From Bacillota bacterium (lineage in GTDB: Bacteria > Bacillota > Desulfotomaculia > Desulfotomaculales > JAJYZD01), in the NCBI GenBank assembly GCA_021800315.1, contig JAJYZD010000003.1, positions 1-32,824 on the forward strand: a stretch of 32,824 nucleotides of DNA, in the 5' to 3' direction. The notes under the pieces are model-generated. The model had not been told where the DNA came from and ran no database searches. It saw only the letters and a program-made list of their open reading frames with translations. The position numbers and the translations under genes are program-made. Shown here piece after piece: positions 27,580 through 32,824 of this stretch; the first letter of the stretch is position 1; the number at the start of each line of letters is the position of its first letter.

Positions 27580-28989
27580 CTACCAGGCGGAAGATTCGGC
27601 TCCCTCTGTACCTGGAAGCTGCTTCTCTTGGCCGGTCGACAGATCCCTGAGCCAGAGGCTCCCGTCCCGTCTGAAAACAAAGGCCGTGTTGTCCGGATTC
27701 CACGCCACGAGCTTCGTCCATAGGTCTTGCGCCGGAAAGGACATAACCGTAGCGAGCCGGCCGGCCCGGATATCATAGGTATAGACCGTGGCCAAGCCGC
27801 CCGCGCTCGGCCCGCCGGCAGGCAGCACGGTGACGAACGAGAGGCGGTCCGTGCCAAGCCAATGCAGGGCGGAGACCCTGACGGGGGGCAGGTTCCAAAG
27901 CGGGGTCACCTGTCCTCCGGTGGTCACCAGGTAAATGCCGTTATTGGCCGACTGGGCCGGTCCCTGCAGGTTGTCAGTGGAACCGGCGAAAGCGATCCCC
28001 TGCCCGTCGGGACGCCAGGCGTAGCCCCCCGCCCAGAGTCCTTGGTCAGTTAAAGGGAGCAGCGGAACCGGGCTTCCGTCCCAGGGCAGGTCGTAGATCG
28101 TCACCGGTCCGACGTCGGAGCGCTGGTTTTCAAAGGCCAGGCCGCTGCCGTCCGGATTGACGGAAACGCCGCCGGCCAACCTGGTGGACAGCCGGACAAG
28201 ATGGCTTCCGTCGGCCGCGGCCACATAAAGTTTATCCCCGGGCACATACGGGTTTGGCTCTCCGGCCACCGGGTTTTTCCCGTCCGGTGACCCAAGGGCG
28301 AGGTCGAAGCCTGGGATGCTGCCGTCAGACAGGACCTCGGACGCCGAGGCAGGCAAAAGGAGGGTAGACCGGCCGGTCCGCACGTCGATACTCACCACGT
28401 CCCCGCCCGGATAGCCCTCATCGGCCTTTGGGGTTTGTAGCGGTTCGGATGCAGAGGACTTTCCCTTCCCCCGCAGGTAGTCGGCAACGGTATAGTTCCC
28501 GGTGGCCGTCAATTGCACGGCCTGGGAACCGTCCGCCGCCACCCGGTAAAGGTTACGGTCCAGGGTGAAAACAACCGGCGGCTCTCCGGGCTGAGAACCC
28601 ATGCTCTTTTCATACGCCAGTATTTTGGCGGCGTTGGCTTTCTCCAGCGGCGACAGCCCGGCGGCGATGTCTTTCTCGGTCGTGGCCGCGTCCACCGTGA
28701 TCGGAGCAGGGTGGTACCACGACTAGGACGCGAAATAATCCTTCCAAAACGGGGTCTGGAAGATCCAGCCGTGCCGGGCGTATATTTCGTTGCGCATGAT
28801 GTCCAGCCGATGCCGGGACAAACCCTGCAAATCCTGCGTCGTGACCGGCCTTGAAGCCGTCCAGGGATAAAGGACGGTGTTATGGGAGGCGGCGGGGAGC
28901 TTGACCGCGGGCGCACCGCACCCGGCCAGAACGGTCACCAGGATATTCGTCCAGAAAACGGCCCGGCCTCGCCGGCAAACAGTCTTCAC
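27580..28989 (-). pseudogene. lipoprotein with YARHG domain and TolB/WD40-like propeller, interrupted by one in-frame TAG (28725-28723)
   Basis: GTG at 28989 with GGGAGGT upstream; ILVTVLAGC lipobox; RHRLDIMRNEIYARHGWIFQTPFWKDYFAS-TAG-SWYHPAPITVDAATTEKDIAAGLSPLEKANAAKILAYE, then propeller repeats to 27580. Both halves share one frame (28723..29121 and 27580..28695 in the track). Confidence 0.82.
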
Positions 28990-29080
28990 CGCGAAACCTC
29001 CCTTCCCAAGGAACGCCGGCCGGCCGGTACGGAAACCGGTCCGGCTATTTCCAGCCAATGGACAAGGAGCCATGTTTCCC

Positions 29081-30247
29081 TCACTGTCCGCGGGGAAAGG
29101 ATACGCTGCTGAAATAGGCACTTTGCGCCTGGGATGGAAGCCCCTGCACCTGGTTCCAGGTCGTCCCTCCGTCTGTGGTCGCCAGAAAGACGCCCCGGTC
29201 GCCGACGGCCCAGCCGTCCTTCGGGTTGACGAAGTGGACGCTTCTAAGCAGGTTGCCGGAAGTTGTGGTTTGTAGCGTCCAGTTCCTCCCTCGGTCTGTC
29301 GTCGCCAGCACGCCGCCGGCCACGGCCCATCCGTCGCGCGAGTTTACGAAGTCCACCCCTTGCAAAAAAGAAAAAGAGGAAGAATCAGCGGCAGAGGGGA
29401 GCGTCTGTACCGACCAGGTTTGCCCGCCATCTGAAGTCGCCAGGATGAGGGGGGTAAAACGCATGCCGTTTTGGTAAGGCCCCGCAGTCCGGGCACCGAC
29501 AACCCAGCCGTTTTCGGCCCCGGCGAAAGAGACGCCGGCCAGCCCCGCTATCGATATGCCGGCGGGGATATTCTGCACGGTCCAGGTCCGGCCGCCGTCG
29601 GTGGTGGCCAGGATGCCGCCGCCTACGGCCCATCCGTCCCGGGGGTTGGCGAAAAATACGCTGCTCAGACCCCAGGCAACCTTTCGCAGGGCGTGCTGCG
29701 GCGTCCAGTTCGAGCCGCCGTCGGTGGTGGCCAGGATTACGGGGGAGTTGGTGTTTTGGTTAACACCCGCCACCCAGCCATCCCTGGGATTAACAAAAGA
29801 GACGGCGTTCAGGATATCTCCGGTTATCCGGTAAGGATCGGCGTACTGCTGCCTCCAGCTGGTTCCACCATCGGTGGTAGCCAGGATGATGGAGGAATCC
29901 GAACGTTCGTTAACCCCGAGAATCCATCCGTCCCGCGCGTTGACGAAATCCACCTTCTCGATTTGGGCATCCGTAAGACCCGCGCCCGGGTTTTGAGCCG
30001 TCCAGGTCCGGCCGCCGTCCCCGGTGGCCAGGATGACGGGAGTAGAGGTTTGGGGCGGCTTTCTGCCGTGGATCAAGTAGCCCGCCGCCCAGCCTACGGC
30101 TGCCTGCCTTTGGACGGGGGGAGCGCCGGCCGGCGGGGAAGGCTTAGGAACAGGCCGGCCGCCCCCGCAGCCCGCCAGACCCAGGACCAGGAGCAGGGAA
30201 GCCAGGGACAAGGCAGCCCCGGCAAAAGGCCTTGCTTTACGAAACAT
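29081..30247 (-). CDS. lipoprotein with tandem YCF48/BNR-type propeller repeats
   Basis: LLLVLGLAGC lipobox; repeated units such as VILATGDGGRTWTAQ, IILATTDGGTSWRQQ, VILATTDGGSNWTPQ, GILATTDGGRTWTVQ, LILATSDGGQTWSVQ, GVLATTDRGRNWTLQ, VFLATTDGGTTWNQV alternating with VxFVNxRDGWxxG. Confidence 0.9.
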   Translation of the reverse strand: MFRKARPFAGAALSLASLLLVLGLAGCGGGRPVPKPSPPAGAPPVQRQAAVGWAAGYLIHGRKPPQTSTPVILATGDGGRTWTAQNPGAGLTDAQIEKVDFVNARDGWILGVNERSDSSIILATTDGGTSWRQQYADPYRITGDILNAVSFVNPRDGWVAGVNQNTNSPVILATTDGGSNWTPQHALRKVAWGLSSVFFANPRDGWAVGGGILATTDGGRTWTVQNIPAGISIAGLAGVSFAGAENGWVVGARTAGPYQNGMRFTPLILATSDGGQTWSVQTLPSAADSSSFSFLQGVDFVNSRDGWAVAGGVLATTDRGRNWTLQTTTSGNLLRSVHFVNPKDGWAVGDRGVFLATTDGGTTWNQVQGLPSQAQSAYFSSVSFPRGQ

Positions 30248-30459
30248 AACCTTAAAACCTCCAAAGGTGGACTCTTACGGAGCCGAGACCAGCCTGACGA
30301 CTTCGTTACTCCCCGAGGGCACACGGGAGGTGGGCTTCAGGGGCGTTCCCTAATAAAGCATATGATTACCGGGCGGCCCAAATCAAGGTCCGCACCCGAC
30401 CGAAAGCCTCCGGTTTCGCCGCGCTACCGGTGCCTGCCGGGAGGCGGCCACGGACCGCA

Positions 30460-31140
30460 TCATTGCAGCAGGGCCTGGAACCGCGGATCATTGCGCACGT
30501 TGTCAAAATCCTTTTCCTTGGCGGCGATACCCTTGACCCCGCTCCAGATACCGATGGCCCGGCGCAGGTACTTCACAGTCATGGGCACGTTGCCCTGCCG
30601 TCCGTAGATAGCGGCTATGCCGTAATAGGTCCACTCGTCGTTCCTGTCCAGGGCGATGGCGGACTTGTAGGCGGCGATGGCCTGATCCCAGCGGCCCGCC
30701 AGTTCGTAGGCCAGACCCAGGTTGAAATGAGCGTACTCAAAATCCGGTTTCATCGTTATAGCCTGTTGAATCATCCGGATGCCTTCATCGTACCGGCCCA
30801 GGAAGGCATAGGTGGCGCCCTTGGCGTTCAGGGCCTGGTAGGATTGGGGATCCAGGACCAGCGCCTGGTTGAAAAGGTCCAGGGCCGGCTGGTAATCCCG
30901 CTGGTAATACAGCTTCAATCCCTTCCGGTACAGGTCCAGGGCGGTTGCTGTGTTGGAAGTAGCGGCGCCGCCGACCGGCTTTTTGACCGCCGGCACGGGG
31001 TGGGGTATGGAAGGAACCGCAGGCCTGCTCCGGCCCAATACAGGAAAAAACAGGTATGCCGCCACCGCTCCGGCTATGACCAACCCGGCAACCGTACCCG
31101 CTATAACCCGCCCCGGCACCTTGGACTTCATCGCCGGCAC
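30460..31140 (-). CDS. membrane-anchored TPR-repeat protein
   Basis: N-terminal TM segment (VIAGTVAGLVIAGAVAAYLFF) and TPR units DLYRKGLKLYYQRDYQPALDLFNQALVLDPQSYQALNAKGATYAFLGRYDEGIRMIQQAITMKPDFEYAHFNLGLAYELAGRWDQAIAAYKSAIALD. Confidence 0.9.
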   Translation of the reverse strand: MPAMKSKVPGRVIAGTVAGLVIAGAVAAYLFFPVLGRSRPAVPSIPHPVPAVKKPVGGAATSNTATALDLYRKGLKLYYQRDYQPALDLFNQALVLDPQSYQALNAKGATYAFLGRYDEGIRMIQQAITMKPDFEYAHFNLGLAYELAGRWDQAIAAYKSAIALDRNDEWTYYGIAAIYGRQGNVPMTVKYLRRAIGIWSGVKGIAAKEKDFDNVRNDPRFQALLQ

Positions 31141-31165
31141 CCCCTTCTCTGTGCCAACCGCCTGC

Positions 31166-32104
31166 TCAGTGTTCCGCCTCCCTAATCGCCGCCAGCATAC
31201 TCCCGGCCGAGAATCCAGGATAGACCCGGTATATGTTCCAGGTGTCCGCCCGGGGATCCGGCCGGTTGACTCCCGGTTCCTGCAGGAAGAAATAACGGTA
31301 GCCGAGTCCGGTCAGGATGTTCCTGGCCGTTGAGGTCGATCGGCCATCCGGCCAGGCGAAGTCCACCGGATCGGCGACACCCACCTTCTTTAACTCAGCG
31401 GTCATTTTGGTGGCGTCGGCCAGGATCCTCTGCGCGTATTCGGCAGTGGTTTCCATCCTGTGCTGGTCAGGCAGGTACTTTCTGACGGAATAAAACCACC
31501 CGGTCTGAGTTCCGTCCGGCCCCGTCCAGACCTGGTAATGGCCGTTGTAGGTATGTCCCCCGAAGGACCATACACCCGAGCCGAGCATTCTCTCCGCCTC
31601 AGCGGCGCTCACATAGTGCCAGTAGGCCCGCATGTGCGCGTCCGGATCCCACCAGCCCGTGATCATGAACATGGTGGCCGTCAAATTGTACTTTTCCAGG
31701 AGCGGCGTGGCGTACTTGTACGTGTCCTCGTAACCGTCGTCAAAGGTCAATAACACGGCTTGGACAGGGACGGTCGCCTCGCCGCGCAGAAACTTGTGGA
31801 AGGCGGCGAGGGAAATTACGTGGTAACCGTTGTCCAAAAGCGCCTGGAGTTGGTCGTCCAACTCCCCGGGCGTCTCAATCGCCGGATCCTGCCCGGCCCT
31901 GTGTTCATAAGGGGGATAAGAGGTGTCGGGCGAAACGTCGTGGAACTCCAGCACGATCACCTGGCTGCCTACCGGGACGGACGGGGATGGCTGCGCCGCC
32001 GCCGGCCGCTGATGCACATTGTTTTTCGGCGCGTTTGACGAACACCCCGTTAAGACCATGGTCAAGATGATTGGGAATATTCCCATAAGGCAAATCCTGT
32101 TCAT
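31166..32104 (-). CDS. polysaccharide deacetylase lipoprotein
   Basis: MNRICLMGIFPIILTMVLTGC lipobox; VIVLEFHDVSPD; AVLLTFDDGYEDTYKYATPLLEKYNLTATMFMITG; WSFGGHTYNGH; DFAWPDGRST. Confidence 0.92.
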   Translation of the reverse strand: MNRICLMGIFPIILTMVLTGCSSNAPKNNVHQRPAAAQPSPSVPVGSQVIVLEFHDVSPDTSYPPYEHRAGQDPAIETPGELDDQLQALLDNGYHVISLAAFHKFLRGEATVPVQAVLLTFDDGYEDTYKYATPLLEKYNLTATMFMITGWWDPDAHMRAYWHYVSAAEAERMLGSGVWSFGGHTYNGHYQVWTGPDGTQTGWFYSVRKYLPDQHRMETTAEYAQRILADATKMTAELKKVGVADPVDFAWPDGRSTSTARNILTGLGYRYFFLQEPGVNRPDPRADTWNIYRVYPGFSAGSMLAAIREAEH

Positions 32105-32301
32105 GCCGCCCATCCCTCCGGCACAACTATCCCCGGGATCCTACCGCCTGGTTCTTTCTCCCGCTCCGCAGTTCGCAACAAGAGGACTCCGCACCGTTGC
32201 CGCCCACCTTGGGGAACCACCTCCGCGGAGGCTCGCACGCCAGGGTCTCCGGGCCGGCTAACACCAGGGTCAAGTAATTCGAGCGAAAAGGAATCAAAAA
32301 T

Positions 32302-32315
32302 GGTTAGCGCTTACA
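32302..32315. promoter_or_regulatory. cre-like (CcpA-type) box candidate
   Basis: Minus strand TGTAAGCGCTAACC agrees with TGWAANCGNTNWCA at 13 of 14 positions by eye. Confidence 0.35.
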
Positions 32316-32406
32316 GCTTGCCGCTTCCTGAACCAAGCGGATAGGCACTTCATGCATTCTTCGAGGTGCAACAGATATTTCCATTTATTACCATATATTG
32401 TAACTT

Positions 32407-32435
32407 ATTATACCACGATGAGGATTTGCTGTCAA
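32407..32435 (-). promoter_or_regulatory. perfect-consensus sigma-70/sigma-A promoter upstream of the deacetylase/lipoprotein cluster
   Basis: Minus strand reads TTGACA (32435-32430), 17-nt spacer gcaaatcctcatcgtgg, TATAAT (32412-32407). Confidence 0.83.
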
Positions 32436-32553
32436 TAGTTTTCTTCACTAGGGGTGCACGACAGAAATATGATGTCCCATAAGGCATTGCCAAGCCCCCT
32501 AAGGTAGAACGGCGAGTGCCTGACCCAGAAGTCGGTTATATGCGGCCCCAACC

Positions 32554-32706
32554 TCATAGAAGGCTGCCCATGTACTCCCATGCCATGTGCAGCATGGTCT
32601 GTCTGTTCGTCCACCACCGTGTGGGTTGAAACTCCGGATCCGGTACTGCAACGTAAGTAAACGTTGTACCGGTGCCCTTAAAGACCCGGGTAAACATCAA
32701 GGCTCG
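32554..32706 (-). pseudogene. C-terminal fragment of a YdcF/ElyC-like (DUF218) protein
   Basis: RALMFTRVFKGTGTTFTYVAVPDPEFQPTRWWTNRQTMLHMAWEYMGSLL-stop resembles the YdcF-family C-terminus. Sequence upstream of RAL no longer fits the family. Confidence 0.5.
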
Positions 32707-32824
32707 GTCACCTCTGTCGCCCCCCTCACCCCGCTGGGCATATCCGGGTTCACCCCCTCCTTCGTGGCCGCGCCCGGGCCGGATGCGGGCGCTTCGGTGA
32801 GCATGACCGTCTACGGCTGGGGGC
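32701..32824 (+). CDS. partial ORF of unknown function running off the right edge; no obvious start
   Basis: GSVTSVAPLTPLGISGFTPSFVAAPGPDAGASVSMTVYGWG with strong G/C third-position bias in this frame only. Confidence 0.4.

Noticed and set aside
29471-30607. 378-aa plus-strand ORF opposite the YCF48 lipoprotein
   Set aside because: Antisense reading of repeat-containing coding DNA; no signal peptide or domain.
1-32824. CRISPR arrays, tRNA or rRNA genes
   Set aside because: No regularly spaced direct repeats, cloverleaf-like segments or rRNA signatures were recognised on reading; a tRNAscan/CRISPR tool would be needed for certainty.

Overview
GC-rich, Firmicutes-like (probably Peptococcaceae/Desulfotomaculia; inferred only from gene content) window with five blocks. 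(1) Left edge: truncated minus-strand DUF499-type ATPase. (2) 1.1-6.9 kb, plus strand: CoA-dehydratase-type activase, acyl-CoA dehydrogenase, cob(I)alamin adenosyltransferase, two-subunit B12-dependent acyl-CoA mutase and an MBL-fold hydrolase. The mutase has Phe and Gln where methylmalonyl-CoA mutase has Tyr89 and Arg207, which points to an isobutyryl-CoA-mutase-like substrate. (3) 7.3-11.1 kb: visibly AT-richer sugar MFS transporter plus GH15 enzyme, abutting a truncated EamA transporter remnant, so a probable acquired islet. (4) 11.3-25.5 kb, minus strand: large corrinoid methyltransferase cluster (four UroD/MtaA-like proteins, MtrH-like protein, corrinoid protein, RACo-type activator, QueG-like Fe-S protein, HdrD-like membrane Fe-S oxidoreductase, MFS, OsmC, CMD). 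Most of it lies downstream of a perfect TTGACA-N17-TATAAT promoter overlapping a 12-bp palindrome. (5) 26.2-32.1 kb, minus strand: secreted lipoprotein/beta-propeller cluster. One member (YARHG + TolB-like propeller) has an in-frame TAG exactly where the YARHG pattern expects Gln. The right edge holds two gene fragments meeting at about 32.70 kb. All family calls come from reading translated motifs; no database search was run.
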